Assembly: GCF_000315625.1 (NCBI RefSeq) | Contig: NW_005434664.1 | Span: 186,001-250,000 of the forward strand | Source of the DNA: Guillardia theta CCMP2712 | Taxonomy: Eukaryota > Cryptophyceae > Pyrenomonadales > Geminigeraceae | Direction of reading: 5' to 3' | Length of the DNA stretch: 64,000 bases | Part shown: one piece after another, positions 1 to 10,953 of the stretch | How the letters are laid out: every line of letters begins with the position of its first letter | Numbering within the stretch: the stretch's first letter is position 1 | Made by a program: the position numbers and the translations under genes | The notes under the pieces: generated by a model | Seen by the model: the letters and a program-made list of their open reading frames with translations, nothing else | Database searches by the model: none | Told to the model about the DNA's origin: nothing

Positions 1-428
1 CACCCCAGGTCCTTCTCGATGGGGGACCTCCAGTACGTCAGGTTCGGGTCCTCCGGCCTCACGTCTCGAGTGAAGATGGTGCCGGGAGGGAGATTGAATA
101 AGTTGCTGATGTTGGAGTGGTCAGGAGGTGGGTAGTAAGGGGGCGATGGCTCTCTCGGCGTCGGGCTCTTCTCCGGCACTGATATGTCCCCTTGGATATC
201 TGACAAGCTGATGTCTTCGCCTCCTCCCCTCAACCTCGTCTCTTCCTTGCTGCTGGACCCTTGAGTTCGCAACGGCCTGCTGATCAGCTTCCCCAACGAT
301 GGCCTGCATTGTTTCCTATGAAAAATGTTCCTTTGAGAGATTGTGTCCAGTCTCTGCTGCTCGTTGTATATGTGTCTTATCAGCATAAGTAAGAACGCAA
401 CGCAAAGCTGCTTTCTGGCAGAAGACAT
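1..428 (-). CDS. Partial gene, N-terminal part of a probable secreted or plastid-routed protein
   Basis: An uninterrupted frame of 142 codons runs from an ATG at 428 leftward off the window, with no stop. The N-terminus (MSSARKQLCVAFLLMLIRH) has a short basic head and a hydrophobic stretch at about residues 8-17, like a signal peptide or anchor. An RLRGGG motif follows at residues 65-70, then a proline-rich stretch (about 91-102) and an LPPGTIF-containing region at the edge. The family is not recognised. Third-base choice and the absence of stops support coding. The signal reading is inference from hydrophobicity only, and the rest of the gene lies outside the window. Confidence 0.55.
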   Translation of the reverse strand, partial: MSSARKQLCVAFLLMLIRHIYNEQQRLDTISQRNIFHRKQCRPSLGKLISRPLRTQGSSSKEETRLRGGGEDISLSDIQGDISVPEKSPTPREPSPPYYPPPDHSNISNLFNLPPGTIFTRDVRPEDPNLTYWRSPIEKDLG

Positions 429-837
429 GTTACTCCTCCAACTCAGCGTTTTTTCAGGTCTCCATTCAAAGGATCAGAGAGAGTTCTATGTCTGTCTGCA
501 CCATAGTTCATCTCTCAGCACTCTCTCTTGCAATGTAGAGCTCATAAGACGTTGTCTTCACACGGCAGATGATATTAGTGCAATCATGTCATTTCCCGTG
601 TCGATAAGTTTCCCACAGTCATGAATAAGTTCTTACGGCATAGCGATCAAGCTCTGTCCATCACACGCCATCAAGCATGTCTTTCCTGTGTCTTGACATG
701 TTCTCGCAGTCTATCCCTCTCTCCAACTGCTTCTCAACGTCTCTCCCTCGTCCCCTCCCCTTCGCCATCGCTCTCGGACGCATCTCTTTTAATTTCCAGG
801 CCTGCCCCAGGTCAATCCCGGCCCGCCCCAGCTTACA
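429..837. other. Gap between divergent genes, nothing recognised
   Basis: About 410 bases lie between the ATG of the leftward partial gene and the ATG of the small rightward gene. Only short overlapping frames without splice logic are present. It is probably a bidirectional promoter region, but no element can be named. Confidence 0.4.
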
Positions 838-1602
838 ATGGCTGATGCGGGCCCAGATTCGGCATTGCATCTGGGGATGAGGGGGGATGAGGGTAAGTTG
901 CCCTCGAAGAGGCATCGCGGAAATGCTGAGGTGAGTGGGAGTGAGATGAGAATGCGAAATGCGAGAAGAGCGAACAAGTGATGTGTCAAGGCGAAGAGAG
1001 GAGAAACAAGTATGGTTGACGGAAATATATGCGCGCTTCGTAGAGAAGATGTAGGTTGCGAAGTGAAACATTGGGCTGGCGGATGAAGGGAATCAGTACA
1101 GTCAGGATACTGCGAAAGAGGCCCTGTTGTTTTGTAGCGCAGGAATGAAAGGAAGAATTTGATTGTTGTCCCTCTTTTTTAATGCTAATGGCTTCAATCC
1201 GATGTTCATGAAATGTTGTCTCCACATCAAAGTTTCAAAGTGGTTGCTTGTCGAATCGATGTGCCGAAGGTTTCCTTGGTATGCGAATCTTGACATCATT
1301 GCAGATTTTCCATTCTCACACCAATCTGGGCTGGAACCAACCAGGAGTACATGATGGCACGACCATCCGAGTTCGCTGGTTTCAATTCCGACATCACGCC
1401 TCAGTACGATGATGGTACTGCCTACTACGTGGTGGATATCCCCAAGGGTAGCCCCAAGGTAAGCTTGTTGAGTTGTGCACGTAGAAGCATGATTGACGAT
1501 GGATGCAAGGTTGCCGCTCAGCCTGGCAGCAATCATGCTTTGCCTTATCCTGCTACCTATGGGCACAAGCATCAGTTCGAGCACCAGGTTGGAATCTACT
1601 AG
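838..1602 (+). CDS. Small three-exon hypothetical protein (about 99 aa)
   Basis: A tentative spliced model: exon 1 838-930 (starts MADAGPDSALH, contains KRHR), donor GTGAGT; exon 2 1345-1458 (contains DDGTAYYVVDIPKGSP), donor GTAAGC; exon 3 1510-1602 (ends FEHQVGIY, stop TAG). All junctions are phase 0 and the exons sum to 300 nt. The last intron is 51 nt and has no stop in frame, so it could be retained as 17 extra residues. Exon 1 is the weakest part; the last two exons read as one natural coding block. No family is recognised and there is no signal peptide. A longer minus-strand frame at 1102-1731 overlaps but lacks coding character. Confidence 0.35.
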
Positions 1603-1802
1603 GTGGATGGTGTCATTGTTAGTTTCTGTTCGTCGCGGTCTATAAATTGAACAAGTACCATTTCGTCTGGTAGCAGAAAACCCAAATGACAGCGAAATAT
1701 GCATGTTTGTACCGGGACTGATGTCAAACATTTATTTCCGGCTATTTCACACAATCGTCTGCCAATCTAACACAGCTCGTTCAAACAAGAAAAGAGTTCT
1801 GT

Positions 1803-3270
1803 TTAAATATCATTCTCACAGGAACAATCTGGTTTGTGAGAGTCGAATCGTTTGACCTCCCGAGATACTTGAGGGGAGACCGGTGAGTCAAAAGGGAAGT
1901 TGCCAATCCAATCCTTGCCAAGATTATCCCCATCCATGTAAGGCGAGTTGGCACAACGGGCGCATCCAGGGCCTAAGAAGCTCATGTAGTCAGGGTGAGG
2001 CTGCACCTTGGGATGCATCAAGGTCTCGGTGGTCGGAAGGCCTTCGCGAACAAGCTCCTCATTGATCTTGTCCTTCCTGAGTTTCGCACCAATGTCTTCA
2101 ACCTCGTTGGTGTTCGCCTCAATGAAGAACACAAGCTTTGTCTGCTGATTGTCCTCCGGATCAGGAACAACCTTGTTCAACGAAATCTGAGTGACATCCA
2201 CTCCCGTGACGTCAGCAAGGATGTTGAGAACCTTGTGCTGCACTTCATCATCAACCTGCGAGATTGGGAGGGGGAGGATGATCTTGTCATACACTGCTAC
2301 TGGGGAGGTAGACTCTTGCAGGCCGAAGCGAGGAAGCATCTCGTTGATCCTTGCAGGAGCCAGCGAGTCCTTGAGGGTCTCAGCATCATCACTCTTGGCG
2401 TCCACGTTGAAATCGATCGCGCACTCCTCCTGGTGCCCGGGAATCGGTCGCACCCTCACAAGCTCCACTTGATCGCTTGTCACCCCAGCCGTTGCAGCAA
2501 TAGCAGCAATGATCTTTCGCCGCAAATCATTGCTTGCACGGACATTGTCGCTTGAGTACGGCAGCCGAATCGCTTCGGAAATCATCACCGGCCATGAGGG
2601 AGCATGTCTCGCCATCACAGTCAGGAAAGCCGGATAGTCAAGTCCTCCCTTCGGCAGCTCCTCCTGCTCGATACTGTATTCCAGCTGTTTGGCTGAAGGG
2701 TTTGATCCAAGAATTTTGACCAGCTGCTGGAGATCATTGATCTTGATGTGTCCGTCGGTGTCTCTTGTGAGAATCTTACCTCCCCGCTTCTTGCTGAATG
2801 AATCGAAGGCCTTGCGATATCTCCTCAAGTTCTCATCGGGAATGCTGTAATGCTCTGCAATCTCTGCTTCTGGAGATTTCCCTGCTTCGCCCTGCTCTGC
2901 CCCGTCCATCCACTTGGACAGGTCGGAGTAGCAATCGCAACAGGGCCTTCCACATCTGGCATTAGAGTAATAGTAGTTGATGGGAAGCTCGACCGGGGCT
3001 GCTGGAACGAGATCATCTGTAAAGGAAGGGTCTGATGGGGACTGCATGCCCTTCACCCAGTCGATGTATCCGGGGTCAGATGCTCCCAAGGAAACTCGAC
3101 GATTTGTTCTCGAGAGGAGCATGACTCCAAGGCAGAGGCCCAGAGCAAGGCCTGCGAGCACTAGAGAGCAATCAGATAACCTCAACAGACATGGAAGGAA
3201 GCATTGACGGCTCTAGAAGCAACTCTCTCTTACCTGCCAGTCCCGCATACTGCCGCGGCGCCCGCGCCAT
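1803..3270 (-). CDS. Membrane-anchored protein with a degenerate EF-hand pair (464 aa)
   Basis: Two exons: 3270-3234 (MARAPRQYAGLA, donor GTAAGA) and 3160-1803 (acceptor TCTCTAG). They join in phase to give an N-terminus with one strong hydrophobic helix (LAGLALGLCLGVMLL), a signal anchor or signal peptide. I prefer this start over the in-exon ATG at 3185 because the splice gives a clean signal-anchor. About residues 110-205 look like a calmodulin-type EF-hand pair: the loop TRDTDGHIKIND keeps Asp3, Asp5, Gly6 and Ile8 but has Thr at position 1 and Asp at 12, so calcium binding is doubtful. Two later stretches (starting near residues 215 and 308) repeat the theme of an Asp/Val-rich alpha/beta segment. 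Cys pairs (CGRPCCDC, CARC, CSC) suggest disulfides or metal sites. Function is unknown. Confidence 0.6.
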
Positions 3271-3289
3271 CGCGGCTCTTCACCTTTTT

Positions 3290-3390
3290 GGTTGAATCCG
3301 ATTCAGGTCGGTTTTGGAGTGAGTGGAATCGATTTCATACATGAGTTGTAATCGATTTGAATCGACTGATGGAAATCGATTTGAGTCGGT
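3290..3390. promoter_or_regulatory. Evenly spaced AATCGATTT palindromes upstream of the EF-hand gene
   Basis: Three exact AATCGATTT sites lie at 3327-3335, 3350-3358 and 3374-3382, spaced 23 and 24 bp, within 57-112 bp of the leftward gene's ATG (3270). Degenerate forms (GAATCCGATTC near 3294, GAATCGAC near 3359) flank them. The core AATCGATT is self-complementary. The even spacing of about two helical turns suggests an array of binding sites; the regulator is unknown. The rest of the divergent gap (to 3935) is AT-rich with nothing recognisable. Confidence 0.4.
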
Positions 3391-3935
3391 CTACTACGTG
3401 TTCTCGCTTACCAGATAGCAAGAATCTTTAATAAATATTTTATTTTCAAAATAGAGATCAAATTCATTTATTTCGTAACAAAAATTGAAGTTTTGAAACA
3501 GAAAATTGAATCTTTACATCGATTGATTTGTTTCATGGAGTATGGTACACTTTAAAATTATTTTACAAAACTGCCGTTCAAGAAACATGAGCAGTCGCGT
3601 TTACCAGCGTACAACTTTAAAAACATAATAGCTGTTATCAAATTTTCAAAATTAGTCAGGAATATTGGAGTTGAACTTTCTTAATTGAGGTCAACACCTC
3701 CCTCCAGAATGTTATCATGCAGGAGTCGCGTCCCTAGTGCAGTAGGAAGGAGTAGAACAGAGGAGTGAGAGGAGGACAAAGAGGAGGACGAGGAGAAGAT
3801 ACAGAGGAAAGGAGACAGCAGGCGAGGTCATAGTTGTCAACAAGGTTTGTCTTGTCTGGAGCTTCCGTCGAGCAGTTCTACAGAACGGTGCGTGTGTTCC
3901 GAAAACGGTCGGGGTTCACTGGCTAGGTAGCAGGG

Positions 3936-6808
3936 ATGAGTTCTAGCTCATTCCAAAACGTCGCTCGCACTGTAGGAGGGGAGCTGGCTAAGCAAGGCAT
4001 CCTCATGGCGAAAGAAGTTCCTGGCTCGGTTGCAGCAGCGATCGGCATCGCTGGGTTCATGAGCTGGTCGTACCTGGCCATGCGAGGAGCCAACCCGGCA
4101 TTGAAGAGGCAAAACAGACTCAGCTGGCTAGCCAAGAAGTCGATCACAGGAGGAAAAGCTCAGAGTGAAGATGCTTCGAATTCTGATGGGTATTTCAGCG
4201 AAGATGGATATGAAGTTGTTGAAAAAGAGCAGGCCAGCTGCGGTCATGAGAACGTTTCTGAAGATGAGGAAGAGGACGTGCAGTATCTTTGCGAGGAGGA
4301 AGTGGCTCAAAGAAATGTCGATGAAGTCTTCTCGGCTGTGATGAAACGTGATGTCAGCACGGTCAAGCGTGCAGTTGAGAAGAAGGTGGTGGACAGTACG
4401 ACATGCGATGCCTACGGGAACACGTTGCTTATCCTGGCGGCTCAAAGTGGAAGCGCGGAGATAGTGTCGTTTCTGATCGAGAAGTGAGTATATGTGACTT
4501 TAGCTCTGAGAGACGGTGTGTGCTGAATGCATGTTTGCTTATTGCAGCGGGTTCAACGTCAATGCTCAGAATTGGCGCGGGCAGACAGCTTTGCATTTTG
4601 CATACGCCTTCAGCTATCATCAACTTTGCGATCTCTTGCTCTCGAATGGGGCAAGGTATCATCCAATCACTGCTTCTACCTCACTCTCACACCTTGCCCG
4701 TCCTTCAGATCGGATATTCGCAACGACTACAATATGACAGCAGAAGAGGGCGCATTGTCCGGAATGAGCTTTCCGATGCCCATTGCTGATCTTGCTACCT
4801 CGCAGGTTTATTTCTGTTTGCTCTTTTGATAGTGTATTGTTTCTCTTGACCGTCATGGTCGTGCAGGAGTCTTCAGCTCCTCGAGCCAAGGAGGCCCCAG
4901 GTGAGAATTTCGAGTTGAAGCTGTGAGCTACCTGTTGATGTTTTTGCTTGCAGTGCAACGAGGAGCGGAGCCGAAGACTTTGCAGGCACCTCAGAAGAAG
5001 GAGCATGGCAATGCTGACATGTCCGTGATTGCACAGGATGCTGGAAACAATCACTTGAACAGCAAGAGGATGATGACATCCAACCTTCCTGAGAAGACAA
5101 CAGAATCGTACTTGGGAAGCAGCTCCCCTCGTGATGTTCCTCCGAATGGCCCCACGAACAGAGTCTCCTTTGAATCTCAGAAGTCAATGTCTTCGCTGCT
5201 CTCGTGGGGCCCCGAATTTGCATCCACGGCCTTCCCAAAGCAAGATCCTCAATTTGGAGGTCAAGCACGACGTTTGGACGCCCTTCTTCGGCCCTGACCC
5301 ATTTTTCCTGACAGGGAAGAAGGTCGCTGTGAAGGAAAAGAGCGCTCCTAGTGCGCAATGCTCGCCTCAAGGTAAAAACTCCGGTGAAGACGACAATGGC
5401 GAAGCCGTTGTGGGTAAGGCCCAGCATTGCTGTGCTGGAGTGAATCCTTACCGACTTTGATTCCAAGGTGACATCATCGTGGATGATGCGGATGTGGAAA
5501 CTTGTGAGAGCAAGGAAAGCAATATTGCTGCTCCTGCTCCTGCTCCTGCTCCTGGAGCACCTGGCATGTTTCCTCCCCCTCCTCCCCCTCCCCCCCCCCC
5601 TCCCCCACCTCGTCTGCCAGGAGGATCGAATGGAGCACCTGCTCCCCCTCCTCCTCCCCCTCCTCCTGGTATGAAGGCAGCTGCGGGTAGCAACGAGACG
5701 TCACAGCAGGGTGGAGTGCCAAAGATCTCCAAGTCTTGGGAAGTGATTCAACAGTTTCAAGCTCTCAACAGGTGATCCATGGCTTTTGCACGTTCTCGCA
5801 TGACTCGAGGCCTTGGAAGGAGAGCGGCTGCCTCTGGCGGTCATGCAGGACGAAAGGGGAATGGAGAGGAGGATGCGTCTAAGAATGGCAAGCCGCAAGC
5901 AGCCATTGCTGACGCAGTGAAGCAAGAGCTTGAGATGAAGTCAAGCTACATGCGGCAAGTGGTCGCAGATAGGGAGAAATATGCAGAAATGATCCTCGAT
6001 CTTGCCCGGCAAATCTCAAAGTTTGCACCGAAGAACATGGAGCAACTGGATGTCTTTGTCGCTGAAGTCGAAAGGCGTCTGGGGAAGCTGAGCGATGAAA
6101 GAATGGTACTCAAGGCTGAAAACTTCGCCAGCGTTTGGCCCGAGCGGAAGCTTGATGTGATGCGAGAGGCCATAGCAAAGAAGAATGAGTTTGAAACTCT
6201 TCTGAACAGCATGGATGTGACCAGTGAAAGGTGGGGAGCAAGAAGTAACGTTCGAGACGAGTTGGTTCATGTGATGGAGAAGTTCCAACAAGTGAAGCCG
6301 CAAGTTGACACGCATGTCCGCGAAAAAGACGATCTACAGGTCTCCTCCCCGTCTTGTCTCTTGCTTGCCTCCCGCGTAAGTTCTTCCGATCGGCTGATGT
6401 GTTTCCTAAACAGCGGAAATTCGCACACGACAAGATTCCCTTCGACTGGAACCTGCTGAAGAGGATTCAGCATGGTACAGTCGGTCTTGCCAACTACGCC
6501 ATGTCCATGGTGCTGTCTGCCTACCATCGCTTGCAAGACGAGGCGAATTCGAACGAAGTTCAGCATATGAGAGCCCTGATGGAGGAGGTCAGGCGTGTGA
6601 TGGAATTTGCCTGCTGTAACTATTCTGGTCCAGGCTCTGCGGTTCGCTTTCAAGTGCCATCAATTCGCCGGTGGTTTCGATCAGGTCAGTGGCCAACGAA
6701 GTCGGCGAGCTCATGCTGATGCGGCTGCTGCAGGAGACAACCTCTCTCTTCGTGGCATTGAACTCTGCTCTGCATCCGCAAGAGTCGTCAACGCCAGCTG
6801 AAAGTTGA
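3936..6808 (+). CDS. CHUP1: CHUP1-like protein: N-terminal anchor, ankyrin repeats, polyproline, CHUP1 C-terminal domain (771 aa)
   Basis: Eleven exons rejoin without a phase break (2316 nt): 3936-4483, 4548-4655, 4709-4805, 4867-4900, 4954-5259, 5315-5413, 5468-5771, 5820-6339, 6414-6587, 6634-6684, 6734-6808. N-terminal residues include a hydrophobic segment (VAAAIGIAGFMSWSYLAM), then about 2.5 ankyrin repeats (GNTLLILAAQSGSAEIV; GQTALHFAYAFSYHQLCDLL), a linker, two proline runs, then a helical C-terminal domain with WPERKLDVMREAI, IPFDWNLLKRI and ALRFAFKCHQFAGGFDQ, which match the conserved C-terminal region of plant CHUP1 (VRFAFRVHQFAGGF in plants). Plant CHUP1 anchors to the chloroplast outer envelope and makes actin for chloroplast movement; a similar role here is inferred. 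In the last region an alternative frame reads SVANEVGELMLMRLLQ, so the final junction may differ. Confidence 0.8.
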
Positions 6809-6929
6809 GACCCACATCGACTCTTACTCACTGTCCGTGTACCAGCACCTGCCCTTGTTTTGTAGAATATTTCTAGTATTGTCCTTGTTAACAGAGCTAT
6901 CTCGGAACTGCACTTTCTGAACACTGTGC

Positions 6930-7165
6930 CGAGTCGGAAATTGACCGGGTCCAGGGGGCCTCGAAGCCCGGCGGGCTGGGCCCGGCGGGAGGCGGCTGCC
7001 CGGGTCGGACCCGGTCGGTCACCGTCGCACCGTGGCATGTCTTCAGTGCCGCCACTAAGCCGGTGGCAACATGGGAGGTTGGCCCGGAACTGCCCGGCCG
7101 GGCGGCCGTGGGCCAGGCCGCGCACCGTGGCTGACTCCGGGACTCGACCGTCCGATGAGAGTCGA
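6930..7165. repeat. GC-rich repeat block 1
   Basis: A block of runs such as CCCGGCGGGCTGGGCCCGG and GGTCGGACCCGGTCGG, followed by GACTCGACCGTC/GAGTCGAGTC motifs. It resembles the blocks near 58.1, 60.9-61.6 and 63.0-63.2 kb in its GTGACCGGGCC and CACTGAGT-like motifs. It has no coding logic, and its base composition is unlike the flanking AT-rich DNA. Confidence 0.45.
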
Positions 7166-7429
7166 GTCTGAGTCCGATCGGACTTTGACTGCTGAGTTAC
7201 TGAGGTGAGGGTCTTGTTCCCGGAACTTAAAGGAGGCAGGGGGCCCGATTCTGTGAAGTTTTAAAGAATTTGTTCAAAACTTGTGACAAAATTCCAAATA
7301 TAAAGCTCGTACAGAGAATACCAACAAGATTTTCAAAATCTAAAACGATATAGCCTGAGATAGCCCCTAGGAGGACTCTTGGATCATAGGACCCGCCCTA
7401 TGGATCGGTACCCGTTCATTCAGCCATGA

Positions 7430-8240
7430 TTCCCCGACTTATGGAGATAGGGGTGTCGTAAGGTACTACTGGTCCTGACTCTGTGAGACACTACTATGGT
7501 TGAGGTAGGGTGGGGTAGTGCTTTCTGGTACGTCGTAGAGAACAATCTTTTGGACATTTCCAGGACCCGGTGGTTCATCATGGGACTGATAGGGTGGGGT
7601 GGGACTTTGTAGACTTGGCAGCCTAGAGGCCGAGGGGTAGGTGGCCCGGGTTATGGTTTTTAAAAGTTTTCAGGGGTGGTGGCATGATGGGGGTGGAGTA
7701 CTCAAGCATATGGGTGGGTCCTTTCACTGTCAATGGAGCTTTGCTCTTCAAGTACATCGTAGGGGTGGTTGAAGGTTTGGGAAGGGGACGCGGGGGTACT
7801 GTTTTTTTTATCAAAATATCTCTGGTGGGGTACTAAATTTTTGGAGTACCTACCCACGACACTGGTAGTATCTGAACATGATCCCACCCCTAGTGGTATT
7901 TGTCCCGTCAATTGTTGACCACAACAGAGGACCCCACCCAGTCCTGGGCCGGGCCATGGTCCGATGACCCCCTTTATCTCCCCAACACGAGAACCACCCA
8001 CCCCATGAAGCATCCAAGTTGGCTTCAAGGGAATCATGCCTGCCTGCCACAATGACCACCCCCTCTTGATACCCCCCGACCCTATCGCACGCACCCCCCG
8101 AGCTCCGAGGCTCAGTAGTACTAGGGGGTCCACTGAAGGAGGCGCACTTGAAGGCGGGTGGGGTCCAGAGATGATATAAGTGGTGGAGAAGGTGGTGTAG
8201 ACGTGGGGGTAGGTGGGTCCTGTGGCGTGGATGGTGATGC
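7430..8240. repeat. G-rich GGGGTAGTACC-type element 1
   Basis: About 800 bases rich in GGGGTGGGGTACT, GGGTAGTG and, further on, the C-rich complement (ACCCCACCC). The same vocabulary recurs near 24.83-25.21, 29.32-29.64 and 39.24-39.60 kb. It lies about 450 bp upstream of the alpha-kinase start. The remaining 7165-7430 and 8240-8690 hold no recognisable gene. Confidence 0.45.
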
Positions 8241-8690
8241 ACAGTGGAAAGTGAAGGAGAAGAGAGGAGAAGCTTGAGGAGCGGAGAGATCAGGAGGTGC
8301 AGCGAAGGCGCCGAGGAAGGAGAGAAGAGCTGGAGGAGGACACTGGCACCGTGAAGGTCGAGAAGCGTTCTTGTACCTACAAGACGCTTCTGCAGTGTTG
8401 GTCAAGCCCTTGCAAACTCTCCACTGCAAGCTCCGAAGGGATTGCGGTTTGCTGCTCTACCGCGGCTCCAAGCATTCGACACTGGCACTGAACTTGTTCT
8501 CAAAAAGAAATTCTTCTTTCACAACAGACTTTGCGATCACCATCCAAGACGCGACGCTCCTTACCGAATCAAAACTTACAACACCAGGCTTGGGCTTCGA
8601 GGATGTCAGGAGGACCAAACGGGCGAGTGAAGAGAGTTTGAAAGGTCTCGACTAGCCAGCGGATTGACAGATTGAATCATCGACAACACG

Positions 8691-10728
8691 ATGTCGAATG
8701 CTGATACCAGAAAACCTGAGCCACAGAGAGCTCTGAAATACACTTACGATGTATTCAATTCCTGCTTGCCCTCACGTTACTGACGGACACATATCAGGCG
8801 TACAAAGAGAAATGGACTAGTCAAGAATGCGTCGTCATGGTAGCCCGTAAACCATTCCAAGAGGGAGGAATGAGATGGTGCTACAAAATGTATGAGATCG
8901 ACAAAGACGGCAAGTACGCCCCGGGTGTCGCCAAAGTCTTCAAGGATGATGCCCTTGACGACGAAGATGAAGAGGTGAACGAGATTCATGCTCAAGTTTG
9001 TTCTGATCTTTATTGCTGACCGTTTTGCACAGGAAATTGCAAAAATCTACTTTGATGAAGCCATGACACAGACAGTGGCGGACAGCTTTGCAAAGCAGTT
9101 CGATCTTGCCCTTGGAGAGGAGAATGAGCAGTATCATTGTCGCTTCTTGCCAGTGAAAGTTCTTCACCTCGTTGGCAAGGGAGTGAAGGATGCTTTGGTA
9201 ATGCTATAGGCTTCATGTGACCTTCGATTAACATGTCTCGTTTTTCCAGTGCAATGTTGAGCCTTATCTGCAGGGCGAATATGTTAAGCACAATGACAAC
9301 GATGGTCATGTCGAAACAGAGTACGAGGTGCCCCAGGCGTTCAGTCATTTCACCTGGGAGTACTCGAATCAGCTCATCCTCGTTTGCGACATTCAAGGTG
9401 TCGGGCATTACTTCACCGACCCTCAAATCCACAGTCATGACGGGAACAGCTTCGGCATGGGCAACTTGGGACAGGAGGGCATTGACAAGTTCTTGACGTC
9501 CCACAAGTGTAACTCTATTTGCAAGTTGATCGGACTGGCAAAACCTGAGAAGAGGAACGGAAAGTGGTACATCGGGCAGGGCTCCCGATGCCACGAGTCA
9601 GTTGCCAGCAGGACGCCAGGTGGGACGCAAGCAGGGTTGAAAAACCCCAAGAAGTGGGATGCCAACATGTACGATGGGGCGATGAATCAGGCCATCACCA
9701 AGGTGACGAAAAGAAAGGGACAGAAAGATGCAGAAGAGCCCAACATTGAGATGACGCAGCAACAGTTGCAGTACCTTCAAACTAAGCTCCTCATGCTCAT
9801 TCAACAGCAAGGAAGCATGAATCAGTTGCTCCTTTCCCCCCAGCGGAACGCAAGAAGACCTCCTCCCAAGAGGGATGGCTCACAACAGAAGCTTCAGTCT
9901 GACATTGAACCCGATTCCGGTCGTAGTCGCAGTCCTTACCGTGCCGCAAGCCCCTCCAATGACCGACGAATGAGCCCGGGAAGGCCCCAGAGCCCGGGGC
10001 GAGCACAGAGCCCGGGACGAGCACAGAGCCCGGGGCGAGCACAGAGCCCGGGGCGAGCACAGAGCCCGGGGCGAGCCAGTGCCAAAAGAGACAAAACTCG
10101 TTCAACTGGCAAGATCTCGTCGAGCTATGACCTTCCCGACGCTGAGGCATATCAGATGGCGTCGCCATCTGGACCGCGCGCAGTGTCTCCTGTCGGGTTG
10201 CGAGCTGCTTCCCCGATGGGCCGAAAGTCGCAGAGTGACGTCATCAAGTATCAGGAGCAGATGCCGCACCTGAAGCGCGCTCCATCGAATGAGTTCTGCT
10301 GGAGTGCAAACATGGGCGAACTTCGTCGCCAGGGCTCCAGCAGTGCTGTGCTCGAGGCGCAGTCAGCCATGCAGGAGATGCAGATTAGAACGAGTGGAGG
10401 GAAGGAGCATCTCAAGCTCTCCTCCCTCATCGAGAACGAGAGCAACGAGGAAGAGCATGTTGTCTGCAAGTACTGCAACGTCTCTGGCAGTGTCACGTTC
10501 GTCCAGAGCAAAGGGGCCCACCACGACAAGACTTGCCCTCGATCAGTAGACGAGCAAGAGAAAGTTGAGAAGCCTAGGAGGCAGTCTGCCTTCCACATTC
10601 AGATGACAGAGCTCCAGGCTCAGCTGCAGGCGCAGACAGAAAGGATCAAGGGGTTGGATCCCAGCATTCTTGCCAAGAGGAAGTCGGAAAGCTTTGTCGA
10701 GGCGTCACCTAACTACGACAGGCTGTAA
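8691..10728 (+). CDS. Alpha-kinase (MHCK/EF2K type) with a Ser-Pro-Gly-Arg repeat tail (626 aa)
   Basis: Four exons in phase (8691-8750, 8798-8974, 9033-9197, 9250-10728; 1881 nt). Residues about 15-230 form an atypical alpha-kinase domain: GGMRWCYKMYE in the N-lobe, a GVAKVF lysine (likely the catalytic Lys), WEYSNQLILVCDIQGVG (the signature FTxW-like and CDIQGVG strand), TDPQIHSHDG, FGMGNLGQEGI and SHKCNSIC, whose His and two Cys match the family's structural zinc site. Such kinases phosphorylate Ser/Thr within helices (myosin heavy chain, eEF2); the substrate here is unknown. The tail has an 18-nt tandem repeat coding SPGRAQ (about residues 376-413), many SP sites, and a CKYC...HHDKTCP possible zinc knuckle near residue 556. 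It is cytosolic by lack of signal. Confidence 0.88.
9973..10077 (+). repeat. 18-bp in-frame tandem repeat in the alpha-kinase tail
   Basis: About five or six copies of AGCCCGGGGCGAGCACAG with few changes encode SPGRAQ. The near-identity at DNA level points to recent slippage or homogenisation. Confidence 0.8.
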
Positions 10729-10953
10729 CTTCCGTTATCTGTTGGCTGCTGAGGGTTTCCCGTTGGATTCTTTGTAGTCAGCAATTTTATATATCGAACA
10801 AATGGAAAGGGGTCGCGGGAAAGAAGCTACTGTACCATCGGAGTGCCGTGCAGCCAGCGGGGGAGTTGTTAGTCAGCTGCTGAGAAGGAGGGAGCAAGAG
10901 ATGTGTTCATCATGGCGACTTCAACGCTCCCTGAACTTGCTAGTTACTCTTCA

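Noticed and set aside
1102-1731. 209-codon minus frame
   Set aside because: Overlaps a better spliced plus model, with odd composition and no domain.
9973-10077. CRISPR array
   Set aside because: Direct repeats without spacers, inside a coding frame of a eukaryotic kinase.
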